From Sulfolobales archaeon (lineage in GTDB: Archaea; Thermoproteota; Thermoprotei_A; Sulfolobales; AG1), in contig JAWAXC010000004.1 in assembly GCA_038897115.1 (NCBI GenBank), forward strand, positions 1 through 54,722: a DNA stretch of 54,722 nt. Reading direction: 5' to 3'. A program made the position numbers and the translations under genes. Below are positions 41,237-49,971 of the stretch, piece after piece; the stretch's first letter is position 1, and every line of letters begins with the position of its first letter. The notes under the pieces are model-generated. The model worked only from the letters and a program-made list of their open reading frames with translations. It made no database searches and had not been told where the DNA came from.

Positions 41237-42229
41237 TTGGGCTATACGAATATAGCTATGAACATATCTAAGAGGATTTCCCAGGCACTCATCACTTATA
41301 TAGTTGTGAATCTATTTATATTCTTTATACCAAGGATGATGCCTGGAAGCTATGTAGATTATCTGGCATCCTCCAGATTCCTACCTAGAGAGGCTGTTGA
41401 AGAGCTATATATAAAGCTGGGCCTAGATAAACCAGTATATATACAGCTTATCAATTACGTGAGGAATGTTATGTTTTCGCCGACGCCTGACTTTGGCTAT
41501 TCATACTCTTTTTACCCGCTAAAAGCCTGGGACGTCATATCTATATATCTCCCCTGGACGCTCATACTCCTAACCATAGCCACACTAACAACATTCATCT
41601 ATGGTGTTATGCTCGGCTTTGCAGCTGCTGTTTGGAAAGATAGATTTTTGGGCAGGCTGATCACAAGCTTCTCGATCTTCACTATGTCAAATCCATACTT
41701 TGTTCTTGCACTCATATTCCTTATGATCTTCTCTCAATATCTAAGGCTGTTTCCACCAGGAGGGGCTTATTCAACCACGCTACATCCCTCCTCCCCTAAT
41801 TTCTTAGCTGATGTTATTTGGCATATGGCGCTGCCTCTTATAGCACTGACTATAGGGACATCGGGGCAGTATATCATATTGACAAGGACGATAATCACCA
41901 GCAATATGGGAGAGGACTTCTTCAGAGCAGCTGTTGCTATGGGGCTTAAGAGGTATAAAGTGATCATTGAATATGCGTTGAGACCAGGTATCCTTCCCCT
42001 TATAACTGTTTTTGGAATTAGATTTGGAACCATGCTTAGTGGAGCCCTTCTAACTGAGATCATATTTAGCTATCCTGGTCTAGGCTATATACTCTACCAA
42101 GCCATATTATCTAAGGACTTCCCCCTGATCCAGGCTTTATTCTATATGATGAGCCTAATGGTGATAGTTGCAAGCCTAGCTCTTGATATTCTATATGCTA
42201 TACTTGATCCTAGGATTAGAAAGGGGTGA
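41237..42229 (+). CDS. Dpp/Opp-family ABC importer permease (DppB type), system 2
   Basis: A 330-residue permease with the DppB start (RISQALITYIVVNLFIFFIP, then PRMMPGSYVDYL) and EAA loop AVAMGLKRYKVIIEYALRPGILP. The frame opens at TTG 41237; the ATG at 41258 (MNISKRI) is the more likely start. The region ends just before GGTGAATC, the ribosome-binding site of the next permease. It follows the binding protein by about 20-45 bases. Confidence 0.92.
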   Translation: MGYTNIAMNISKRISQALITYIVVNLFIFFIPRMMPGSYVDYLASSRFLPREAVEELYIKLGLDKPVYIQLINYVRNVMFSPTPDFGYSYSFYPLKAWDVISIYLPWTLILLTIATLTTFIYGVMLGFAAAVWKDRFLGRLITSFSIFTMSNPYFVLALIFLMIFSQYLRLFPPGGAYSTTLHPSSPNFLADVIWHMALPLIALTIGTSGQYIILTRTIITSNMGEDFFRAAVAMGLKRYKVIIEYALRPGILPLITVFGIRFGTMLSGALLTEIIFSYPGLGYILYQAILSKDFPLIQALFYMMSLMVIVASLALDILYAILDPRIRKG

Positions 42230-42232
42230 ATC

Positions 42233-43009
42233 ATGGGTATGCGCGTCATCATAATAGTGATTTCCCTGCTAGGCCTTCTAGCCCTTTTAGGACCTCTCAT
42301 CGCCCCATACGACCCCTTTCAACCTTCTAGCACACCATATCAGGGTATTTCCTGGCACCATCCTTTGGGAACCGATGGGCTTGGTAGGGACATTCTTTCA
42401 CAGCTATTAATAGGATCTAGAATAACCCTTGCAATATCCCTAGCATCATCTGCTTTATCCCTCGTAATAGGGCTTATAGTCGGACTCGCCTCTTCCTTCA
42501 GATCCATAGTCTCGCAAGCTATTTCAGCTGTAATAGATTCATTCATAGTTATACCTCCCCTCCTCATAATGATCTTTATAGCCTCTATATCAGGCCCCTC
42601 CATATATTCTGAGATCCTTGCGATCTCACTCTCATACTGGCCACAAACTGCTAAAACATATAGAGCTGAAGCCTTATCGATCTTTGAGAGGCCTTATGTC
42701 CAGGCTTCGATTGCCGTTGGAGGGAACATGCTTTGGATTATTAGAAGACATGTTATACCAAACATGAGCCATATAACCATAGCGAGTCTAACATATCTGC
42801 TGGGTATTTCTATTGTTAGCGAGTCTATAATGAGTTTTCTGGGCCTTGGCGATCAAAGATTCTTTAGCTGGGGTATGATCTTCTACTATGCTTTTATCCA
42901 GGGTGCTATCTACTACGGCTTATGGCAATGGATATTGGCACCAGCCCTTATAATAACCCTCGTGGTATATGTGTTGTTCAAAAGCACAGAGGATCTGTTG
43001 GCTAGATAG
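42233..43009 (+). CDS. Dpp/Opp-family ABC importer permease (DppC type), system 2
   Basis: A 258-residue DppC-type permease, shorter than system 1. It has GISWHHPLGTDGLGRDILSQ, then LIVGLASSF, and the EAA loop QASIAVGGNMLWIIRRHVIP. It starts 3 bases after the DppB stop, so it is co-translated. As in system 1 no ATPase gene follows; the next gene is the AbrB-PhoU regulator. Confidence 0.92.
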   Translation: MGMRVIIIVISLLGLLALLGPLIAPYDPFQPSSTPYQGISWHHPLGTDGLGRDILSQLLIGSRITLAISLASSALSLVIGLIVGLASSFRSIVSQAISAVIDSFIVIPPLLIMIFIASISGPSIYSEILAISLSYWPQTAKTYRAEALSIFERPYVQASIAVGGNMLWIIRRHVIPNMSHITIASLTYLLGISIVSESIMSFLGLGDQRFFSWGMIFYYAFIQGAIYYGLWQWILAPALIITLVVYVLFKSTEDLLAR

Positions 43010-43066
43010 CTATGTAGAACTACTAGAATATTAAGGCTGCGAGCCAATACCTCTGGGGCGCTATTT

Positions 43067-44029
43067 ATGAGGGTAGTTATAAGGCATGTCATAACCGTTG
43101 GAAGGAGATCCCTGGCCATTGTTATTCCAAAAAGATGGGCAGTAGCCCTAGGGCTCAGGAAGGGTGATAAGGTTGCTGTTAAGTTGAATAGAAATAGATC
43201 TATAGTTATCCGCCCTGTAGCCAATGCTGAGGATAGAGAAGAGGTCGATGTTAAATGCCCTGACATAGAGGGAGCCTCTATCGATGAAAAAATAACTGTG
43301 AAGGAGATGCTATCTGCATATATTCTAGGGCTATCATCTAAATGCATTGGAGCGGGGCTAGGCCTTAAAATCCAAGGGCTTATATCTAGCCCCTCAAAAA
43401 AGGACGAGGTAGATATAGATAGCTTCATTGAAAAGGCCCTGGATCATGCCGAGGATGCTGTAGAAACTCTTAATAGATTTGTAAGGGATTTCGACGAGAA
43501 ATACGCAGAGAAGATCCACGAGATCGAGGATAAAATGGATCTCCTGTTCTATTCATTCATAAGGATCTCCGCACAGAACGTAATTGAGAGCCTCAGCAGG
43601 GGTATCGGGGCGAGAGATATTGCGTGGCATATGCTCAACGCAATCCTGATAAAAACCCTCGAGGATCTCATAGATTCCATAGATAGGCTTATATGGAGAA
43701 TCCATGATTCTAGAGCCTCCTCCAGAGAGCTAGTCGAAATCATATCCAACATAGAGCGTCTAACAAGAGATATAGTAAGCTGTATAAGATATCCATGCGA
43801 TAGCAATGAGGTGAAGGATTATTATGATAAGATGCTGATAATTAAGAGGATATTGAGAGAAAAAATGATCTTCTCCCCCCAACCTATACAGCCCGCCTTA
43901 GCCGAGGTTGTATCTATAGTTAATTCAATAGAAGATCTGATAGAGATCACTCTCGCAGCATCTATTAAAAAGATCGTGGATATCAGCGCTGAGAACCGGT
44001 TGAATCACGGGAAATATGGGGAGGGATAG
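43067..44029 (+). CDS. AbrB-PhoU domain regulator
   Basis: A 320-residue protein. Residues 1-50 form a SpoVT/AbrB DNA-binding domain (ITVGRRSLAIVIPKRWAVAL, LRKGDKVAVKLNRNRSIVI). The remainder is an all-helical PhoU-like domain with paired repeats (FIEKALDHAEDAVETLNRFV and SDRRLI-like IDSIDRLIWRIHDS). Such AbrB-PhoU fusions are common in archaea near phosphate or other transporters and probably regulate transcription. No pst genes are present; here it trails the second importer operon by 57 bases, making it a candidate regulator of this locus. Confidence 0.82.
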   Translation: MRVVIRHVITVGRRSLAIVIPKRWAVALGLRKGDKVAVKLNRNRSIVIRPVANAEDREEVDVKCPDIEGASIDEKITVKEMLSAYILGLSSKCIGAGLGLKIQGLISSPSKKDEVDIDSFIEKALDHAEDAVETLNRFVRDFDEKYAEKIHEIEDKMDLLFYSFIRISAQNVIESLSRGIGARDIAWHMLNAILIKTLEDLIDSIDRLIWRIHDSRASSRELVEIISNIERLTRDIVSCIRYPCDSNEVKDYYDKMLIIKRILREKMIFSPQPIQPALAEVVSIVNSIEDLIEITLAASIKKIVDISAENRLNHGKYGEG

Positions 44030-44125
44030 GATGTCACACAATAGCCATAGATCCTGCCCAGGGAATGATGCATACCTCAGGCGACTAAAGTTATTAGAAT
44101 ACCGTAGATCTTTTTGAACAGCGTA

Positions 44126-45334
44126 TCAAAGGGCTATCTCCCCCATGACAACCCTTTTCATAGCACCCGTTGCGCGGGGCACGTTATTTGGGATCCCGCT
44201 GAGGGTCTCATGTGCTAGTACCGCCATTCCAAGCGCTTCCTTGTACTTAGAGTCTATCCCAAGATCCTCGTGCCCCAGCATTTTCAGGTTAAGCATTCTA
44301 AACTCTCTCTCAAGCCACTTCATCATGGTCTTGTTCCTCGTCCCGCCTCCTCCAACTATTACCTCCTCTATATTGATGTAGGGTAGGATATAGCGTTTAT
44401 AATTATATACTATGCTCTTCACCGTAAACATTGTAAGTGTCGCAACTATGTCCTCTCTAGAGAGACCCTTGGAAATGCCCTTCTCAATTATCTTCATAGT
44501 CATTTCCCTGCCGAAAACCTCCCTACCAGTTGTCTTCGGAGGAGGGGCCGAGATATATGGGTGGCCCATAAGCTCTTCCAAGAGCTCATCGTCTGGAGTC
44601 CCCCTTGAAGCTATCTCCCCGTTAGGATCGTAGCTAAGGTCTCTATACAACATTGACACAGCATAGTCTATCAAGGTATTTCCAGGCCCTGTGTCAAAGG
44701 CGTATACATCCTCTAGCGAAGCATTTGGAGGCAGGACAGTAACATTGGCTATCCCTCCTATATTCTGGATAGCCCTACCTATTGATGGGTGTGTAAAGAG
44801 GACATAGTCAACATAGGCTATTATAGGCGCACCATGACCTCCAACCGCTATATCTCTAGCCCTGAAATTACCCACAGTTATAACACCTGTGTGCTCAGCA
44901 ATAACCTGTAAGGAACCCACTTGGAGGGAGCATCTAGTCTCGAAACCACCGCATCTCACCAGCTCTGGATAGTGGTATATAGTCTGCCCGTGAGAGCCTA
45001 TGAGATCCACATCATCACGGCTAAGATTGGAGGTGCTTATCACATCCTTAAAAGCCTTAGAGAAGAACCTTGCCACTAGGAAGTTAAGGACACATATATC
45101 CCTAACACTCCCAGATGTGATAGAGCTTAGCACAAACCCCCTGAGATCTTCTGGATACGGAACAACACCTGAGACTAACATTCTATGCTTAATATTCCTT
45201 CCATGCCCCTCCAGCTCCACTATAGCTACATCAACACCATCAGCACTGGTGCCTGAAATAAGCCCTGCAACAATTCTCCTCTCAAGCCCGATCTTCCTAA
45301 CCAACCTATCAACAAGGTTCATAGTAGCCCTCAA
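44126..45334 (-). CDS. anmK: Anhydro-N-acetylmuramic acid kinase
   Basis: A 402-residue AnmK. In bacteria it opens and phosphorylates 1,6-anhydro-MurNAc to MurNAc-6-phosphate in cell-wall recycling. Motifs: GLISGTSADGVDVA (about 24-37), LIGSHGQTIYHYP, TVGNFRARDIAVGGHGAPI, IQNIGGIANVTVLP, FDTGPGNTLID and PPPKTTGREVFG. These cover the ATP and sugar sites of the family without evident loss. Start at 45334 or ATG 45322. It is divergent from the beta-lactamase-fold gene. Anhydro-MurNAc is produced by bacterial lytic transglycosylases and phage enzymes, so the source must be external. Confidence 0.95.
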   Translation of the reverse strand: MRATMNLVDRLVRKIGLERRIVAGLISGTSADGVDVAIVELEGHGRNIKHRMLVSGVVPYPEDLRGFVLSSITSGSVRDICVLNFLVARFFSKAFKDVISTSNLSRDDVDLIGSHGQTIYHYPELVRCGGFETRCSLQVGSLQVIAEHTGVITVGNFRARDIAVGGHGAPIIAYVDYVLFTHPSIGRAIQNIGGIANVTVLPPNASLEDVYAFDTGPGNTLIDYAVSMLYRDLSYDPNGEIASRGTPDDELLEELMGHPYISAPPPKTTGREVFGREMTMKIIEKGISKGLSREDIVATLTMFTVKSIVYNYKRYILPYINIEEVIVGGGGTRNKTMMKWLEREFRMLNLKMLGHEDLGIDSKYKEALGMAVLAHETLSGIPNNVPRATGAMKRVVMGEIAL

Positions 45335-45437
45335 TATGTAAGGCGCAGGGACATAAGTAGAATTAGATATATGATCTTAGATATTTTAAAGATTAAGATA
45401 TATCTTCCTCGAGAATCTGCGGTGGAGGCGCTGATAG

Positions 45438-46595
45438 ATGCCTCATCTCGAAGAAGCAGATCCCGAGGAGCTGGGTTTCTCTGGAGATAGGCTTAGAAGG
45501 GCTATTGAGTATATATGTGGATATGCACATAGAAGGCTTATCCCAGGAATAGAGGTTCTTGTAGTAAGAAGGGGTAAGGTAGCTATTCACGAGGCATGTG
45601 GATATGCCCAGATAGAGCCTATTGAAAGGCCTCTAAGACGTGGAATGCTATTTGACCTAGCATCTCTTACAAAACCGATAGCAGGTTCACTAGTAGCTGG
45701 GCAGCTCGTTGCAGAGGGTATTATACATCTTAAACAGAGAGTCTCGGAGATCCTTCCAGAATTCTCTAAAACCCCTGCTGGCTATAATGAGATTAAGGAT
45801 AGAGTGAGGATATGGATGCTCCTAGCACACTCGTCAGGTCTCCCACCATGGCTTCCCCTATATAGATCTACAAGCGATAGGGAGGAGATCCTAATGGAGG
45901 CTGTAAGGAGTTTCCCAATCTATGAGCCCGGGACAAAGGCGATCTACAGCGATATAGGATATATGGTTTTCACAAAACTTGTTGAGGAGCTCACCAGCGA
46001 GAAATTTGATCATCTATTCTACAGCTTAGTTGCGAAGAGACTAGGTCTAAAGCTAACGCTCTATAACCCCTTAGAAGCAGACATAGATCAAAATAACATA
46101 GTATCAACCGAGGCAACCGAACATGGAGGCGTCCTCACAGGGATTGTACATGATGAAAATGCCAGAGCTATGGGGGGTGTATCTGCCCATGCCGGGCTGT
46201 TCTCGACTGCTGAGGAGGTGGGGCTTCTGGGATATGAGATCCTTAGGGCATATCGCGGTGAATCAGATCTCCTCCTCCCCCCAGCATATGCTAGATCCAT
46301 GCTTAGAAAATGGATCTGTGGGGATCGGTGTTACGGGCTTGGATGGTGGATCTACGATAGAAGATCTATTGAAGCCGGAGGAGATCTTCTGGTTAAGGGA
46401 TTCGGGCATACGGGATTCACAGGAACATCCCTATGGATCGATCCTATACTCGATATCGTGATCGTGATCCTAACTAACAGGGTTCACCCAAAGAGAGATA
46501 ACCATTATATCAACCTGCTACGGCCTATCGCACATAATATGATAATCTCATCCGTCAAAGCCAATAGATCCTCCAACATAGCTGAAAAACCATAG
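45438..46595 (+). CDS. Class C beta-lactamase-fold serine hydrolase (AmiE-like candidate)
   Basis: A 385-residue PF00144-type protein. Catalytic S-x-x-K is SLTK (S76-K79), the second motif is Y-S-D (Y170-D172), and the third is H-T-G (H324-G326), as in AmpC, EstB and peptidase relatives. In Bacillus the ybbE product AmiE is a protein of this family that cleaves the MurNAc-L-Ala amide, in a cluster with nagZ and namZ. Here it would strip peptides from muropeptides. There is no signal peptide. An esterase or D-aminopeptidase function is the alternative. Confidence 0.85.
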   Translation: MPHLEEADPEELGFSGDRLRRAIEYICGYAHRRLIPGIEVLVVRRGKVAIHEACGYAQIEPIERPLRRGMLFDLASLTKPIAGSLVAGQLVAEGIIHLKQRVSEILPEFSKTPAGYNEIKDRVRIWMLLAHSSGLPPWLPLYRSTSDREEILMEAVRSFPIYEPGTKAIYSDIGYMVFTKLVEELTSEKFDHLFYSLVAKRLGLKLTLYNPLEADIDQNNIVSTEATEHGGVLTGIVHDENARAMGGVSAHAGLFSTAEEVGLLGYEILRAYRGESDLLLPPAYARSMLRKWICGDRCYGLGWWIYDRRSIEAGGDLLVKGFGHTGFTGTSLWIDPILDIVIVILTNRVHPKRDNHYINLLRPIAHNMIISSVKANRSSNIAEKP

Positions 46596-46646
46596 CAGGG
46601 AAATAGCCTGGTAGAACAAAGTTTCACAGGATACTGGCTATAGAGC

Positions 46647-46703
46647 TCATGGTGATGCCCTTGAAATATCAACAAAAATGATAAGCCCCTATCCAGAGCT
46701 GAG
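46647..46703 (+). ncRNA. Possible C/D box sRNA
   Basis: Box C-like GTGATGC (46652-46658), box C'-like ATGATAA (46678-46684), a 14-base spacer, and box D CTGA (46699-46702). Box D' is not clear and box C deviates at its last base, so this is a weak candidate in the spacer between the beta-lactamase-fold gene and map. Confidence 0.3.
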
Positions 46704-46719
46704 AGGGTTAAAGCCATAT

Positions 46720-47625
46720 CTAGAACCTTCTGGTAACGACATAAGGTGCCCTGCTATATATCACAATTGTTTCCTCGAACTGGGCTACCTGACCCCCTGC
46801 TATCTCTGTTAGCACTGGGTATGGGTGTAATGCGCCCTTTGCCCTTAACCTATCCAGGATCTTTTCTATATCCCTTCCTAGATCTGAGAGCCATCTTCCA
46901 CAGAAGGGTAGTCCTTTAAACCTTGTTGATGCTTCTCTAAGAACTCTCTCCTCGCTCTCCGATGCTTTGATCTTTGTCTTTTTAACTGAGTATATCGTGA
47001 CTAGATTCTCCTCAGCAACCATACCGGCTCCATTTGTTATGAATGGCTCCAGAGCATATACTCCTCCATCTCTGAATTTCCATGGCATGAAGCTTTCTGG
47101 ATAGTTTGGTATGGATTCCCCTGCATGTATTCTATATCTATCGATTCTATGCCCGCTGAGATTTCTAATGGGTTTTAAGGAGTATCTCCTCGCCGTTTCC
47201 TCAACAACCCTTCCAACCTCTCTGAAAGATGTTCCAGGGGCTATCTTTTGGAGAGCTTTCTCGAGGGCTTCTCTCGCAGCATTTAGTATCACAGCATAGT
47301 CACCCCCAAGGTCTATTGTAATAGCTGTATCAACTATATATCCGTCGACATGGACGCCGAAATCCACCTTAACAAGCCCCTTCTCAGGGAAAACACTTGG
47401 ATCCCCTACAATTGGGGTGTAATGGGCTGCAACAGATCCTATGGATATATTCACAGGAAATGCTGGCTCCCCACCATAATATCTTATCAAACCCTCTATC
47501 CTCTCAGCAACCTCCACCAGCCTAGCCCCCGGAGCAACGATCCTTGGGATCTCCTCTTTCACCTTAACAGCTATCCTACCAGCCTCTAGGTATTTCTTGA
47601 ACTCCTCCTCAGTCAGCCCAACCAC
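46720..47625 (-). CDS. map: Methionine aminopeptidase type II
   Basis: A 301-residue pita-bread aminopeptidase that removes the initiator methionine. Metal ligands are visible: Asp pair in KVDFGVHVDGYIVDTA, His in NLSGHRIDRYRIHAG, Glu in YALEPFITNG and the last Glu in GGQVAQFEETIVIY. A ~60-residue helical insertion (about 210-265) marks type II. It stands alone, at the edge of the muropeptide locus. Confidence 0.95.
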   Translation of the reverse strand: MVGLTEEEFKKYLEAGRIAVKVKEEIPRIVAPGARLVEVAERIEGLIRYYGGEPAFPVNISIGSVAAHYTPIVGDPSVFPEKGLVKVDFGVHVDGYIVDTAITIDLGGDYAVILNAAREALEKALQKIAPGTSFREVGRVVEETARRYSLKPIRNLSGHRIDRYRIHAGESIPNYPESFMPWKFRDGGVYALEPFITNGAGMVAEENLVTIYSVKKTKIKASESEERVLREASTRFKGLPFCGRWLSDLGRDIEKILDRLRAKGALHPYPVLTEIAGGQVAQFEETIVIYSRAPYVVTRRF

Positions 47626-47839
47626 CTGGCCTAACTATATTATTTTTTCAACTCTATATAGCTATAATAGATCAGATTTTTGATCTGTCACCTTAATAAC
47701 CTCAGATCGCCACTCTTAGAACTCTTCAAACTAATCCGGATAAGTCATATAAGCACTTGGCCTTTGGCTGCTGTTTTGGTTTTATGTTGGTTTATGTTTG
47801 TTGATAGCGTTCTTGGGTGGTGCTTATGATCTTTTCTGC

Positions 47840-47847
47840 TATAAATA
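47840..47847 (+). promoter_or_regulatory. TATA box of structured RNA C
   Basis: TATAAATA lies 23 bases before ACTATG at 47863, the presumed 5' end of element C. The spacing agrees with archaeal initiation, and with element B, where the distance is 26. Confidence 0.5.
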
Positions 47848-47862
47848 GGTATTGAGGCTGAC

Positions 47863-48030
47863 ACTATGAACTCGATGAGCAATGCGAGAGGGAGGAGGGC
47901 ACCCAATGAAGCCCCATGACCCCGAGGGGAGGCTAGCTCCTGTAGGCGGCATAGGGAGCAGACAGAGGGTAAGGGGGGCGAGCGGCGATACCAAACAACA
48001 TGAACCGCAATGAAGACATGACCCCTAGCT
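47863..48030 (+). ncRNA. GC-rich structured RNA candidate C
   Basis: A GC-rich, frame-free stretch in the 545-bp spacer between map and the DUF1512 gene. It starts ACTATGAACTCGATGAGC, close to the ACTATGGGCTCGGGGTGC of element B. Possible stems are CCCCGAGGGG (short), GCTCC/GGAGC (about 47935-47960) and GGAG/CTCC. It has its own TATA box (47840). The 3' end is not defined; GC-rich sequence stops near 47990. I compared it with RNase P and SRP RNA consensus by eye and found no convincing match. The remaining spacer (47626-47839 and 48031-48170) holds only AT-rich sequence. Confidence 0.45.
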
Positions 48031-48170
48031 AGATTAGAGACATTGATAGGGCGATATCTAGTTAAACCAAAAGTATAGCGATGAGGAAGAGGTCAGGTTG
48101 TATATAATAGCTGTTACGAGCTTATCACGTGTTTAAGTTTCCCTTAACGACTCCCCTATTGGTGTAGATA

Positions 48171-49292
48171 GTGTATAATATGCAAGTAACAGGCACCCCA
48201 ACAGGGGATTCTACGGTTTTCCTTATATTCTGGATCATAATAAATATACTTTGGTTCATGCTTCTATTCACAGATCTCCCTGATAGGATTAGGATCTATA
48301 GGTGGGATAGGATCATAAGGTTTAGGCTATCACAGATCGAGGGGATGGCTCTGGAGACTCGAAAAGCTTCCGAGGAATATTTGAGAGAGATAGGTGTGAA
48401 AGATCCCAGTGGGTTGATAGATGGCTTCATAAACAATAACTTCCTCATAGAACCGGTTTCTATAGAGCCGACGGATATTATAAAGAGGCTGGGGCATCTG
48501 ATAAGAGTGAGGGATGATAAGATAAAGAGCTATACATCCTCGATCTCGCAGGGCTTGGACAAGGCTAAAAGAGATAATATAGCAGTTATCCTCGAGATAA
48601 ACTGGGTCTTCAACCTAGTCTACAGGGTTATTAGACATTACTATCTACTGGGTAAGAAGACGCAGAACTGGATCTTGCTAACACAGCTTGTAATCCTCCT
48701 CCCAGGGCTCATCAAGGAGCTAGAGGCATATAAGAAAGCTGTAGAACCCTTCAAGCTAGGGATACCTGTGGGGGATTCTGCAGGCCCTATGGTGGTATCT
48801 CTTCTAGCCCCCAACGCCGAGAGGATCGCAATAGCTGAGGAGACGGTATATAGCGTGACAGATATAGAAGGTAGAAAAGTATATCTCGTGAAAGCAGAGG
48901 GGCCGGGAGGCACTGTTGGTAGGCCTGGCGAGGCTGTTGCAAAGCTAGTTGATCAGCTTGGATGCAACATCTCTCGAATAATAACTGTGGACGCAGCCCT
49001 CAAGCTAGAGGGTGAGAAGAGCGGGGAGGTTGCAGAGGGTACTGGAGCTGCGATAGGCGATCCAGGTCCTGAGAAGATAGCTATTGAGAGGGCCGCGATC
49101 AAATGCAACATACCCCTAGACGCTGTTATTGTGAAGATGAGCTCCGAAGAAGCTATAACGCATATGACAAAGGAGATCTACGAGGGGGTGGTTAAAGCTG
49201 CAGAGGTTGTTAAAAAGATTATTAGGGAGAAGACAAAAGAAGGAGATATAGTTTTGGTAGCTGGCATAGGGAATACGGTTGGGGTTCTATAG
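48171..49292 (+). CDS. DUF1512 archaeal membrane-anchored protein
   Basis: A 373-residue protein typical of archaeal DUF1512. It has one N-terminal membrane helix (VFLIFWIIINILWFMLLFT) and a soluble domain with EINWVFNLVYRVIRHYY, then GDSAGPMVVSLL, AEGPGGTVGRPGEAV and VAGIGNTVGVL, Gly-rich turns that suggest nucleotide or phosphate binding. Biochemical function is unknown. The start may be the GTG at 48171 or the ATG at 48180. Monocistronic. Confidence 0.8.
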   Translation: MYNMQVTGTPTGDSTVFLIFWIIINILWFMLLFTDLPDRIRIYRWDRIIRFRLSQIEGMALETRKASEEYLREIGVKDPSGLIDGFINNNFLIEPVSIEPTDIIKRLGHLIRVRDDKIKSYTSSISQGLDKAKRDNIAVILEINWVFNLVYRVIRHYYLLGKKTQNWILLTQLVILLPGLIKELEAYKKAVEPFKLGIPVGDSAGPMVVSLLAPNAERIAIAEETVYSVTDIEGRKVYLVKAEGPGGTVGRPGEAVAKLVDQLGCNISRIITVDAALKLEGEKSGEVAEGTGAAIGDPGPEKIAIERAAIKCNIPLDAVIVKMSSEEAITHMTKEIYEGVVKAAEVVKKIIREKTKEGDIVLVAGIGNTVGVL

Positions 49293-49361
49293 CTTTCGAA
49301 AACATTTCCATATACAATATACAATCCGAAACCCAAATTCGTGTGAGGAGGGTTGCCCCCA

Positions 49362-49544
49362 TTATCTTCTAATAAATTCTGTATAGTGGCATTTACCACA
49401 GTACCACCTCTCACCGCCGGGTTTGTAATAGCCCATCATAGATCCGCATCTTGGGCATTGCTTGTTTTTAGGCTTGATAGTCCCCTTCGACGGATCTATT
49501 GTGTAGAGAGAGGATCTAAATCTCTTACCCTTCTCCTTACTCAT
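49362..49544 (-). CDS. rps27ae: Small ribosomal subunit protein eS31
   Basis: 60 residues. The C4 zinc finger is C-P-R-C-G (30-34) with C-G-K-C near residues 49-52, typical of archaeal S27Ae (the ribosomal part of eukaryotic ubiquitin-S27a). Its start overlaps the stop of the eS24 gene by one base, the usual eS24-eS31 gene pair of archaea. Confidence 0.95.
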   Translation of the reverse strand: MSKEKGKRFRSSLYTIDPSKGTIKPKNKQCPRCGSMMGYYKPGGERWYCGKCHYTEFIRR

Positions 49545-49888
49545 TAACCCCCACCCTTCTCCTCCTTCTTCTCAGATCTCTGCAGGAGATATTTCGGTTC
49601 AAATCTTTCGAGAGTAGCTCGATCTCTATATATATGTACCCATGCCTTTGATGAGTCCTTCCCATATTCTGTCTCTATCCTTCTAACAACAACAAGGCTT
49701 TTATCAACACCGAGGAGCTTCGAAACAGCCTCAATCACATCGAGTCTCGATGGGGTTCCCTTATTCCTATGCTCTATCCTTAGCACAGCCTCCTTCCTCT
49801 GGATAACCTTGTTCTCCTTCTGCGAAACCAACACATAGATCCCGCTGTCGAGTTTCGCCACAGGGCCCTGCTGACTCTCCACAGCCAT
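49544..49888 (-). CDS. rps24e: Small ribosomal subunit protein eS24
   Basis: 114 residues, the usual length. Core blocks: ENKVIQRKEAVLRIEHRNKG and TPSRLDVIEAVSKLLGV, then SKAWVHIYRDRATLERFEP. A lysine/glutamate-rich tail follows. It is first in the pair with eS31 and divergent from the peroxiredoxin gene across 83 bases. Confidence 0.95.
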   Translation of the reverse strand: MAVESQQGPVAKLDSGIYVLVSQKENKVIQRKEAVLRIEHRNKGTPSRLDVIEAVSKLLGVDKSLVVVRRIETEYGKDSSKAWVHIYRDRATLERFEPKYLLQRSEKKEEKGGG

Positions 49889-49971
49889 TTCAACCGCCTA
49901 TGGATAGTATAACTGCTGGCTTATTAGCAATAAAGATATAAGCACTCATAAGGATACCAATTGGTGAGAAT

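Noticed and set aside
47863-48030. RNase P RNA or SRP RNA
   Set aside because: AGACAGA-like and GGAGG words occur, but the matching P4 strands, or the SRP S-domain motif, could not be found.
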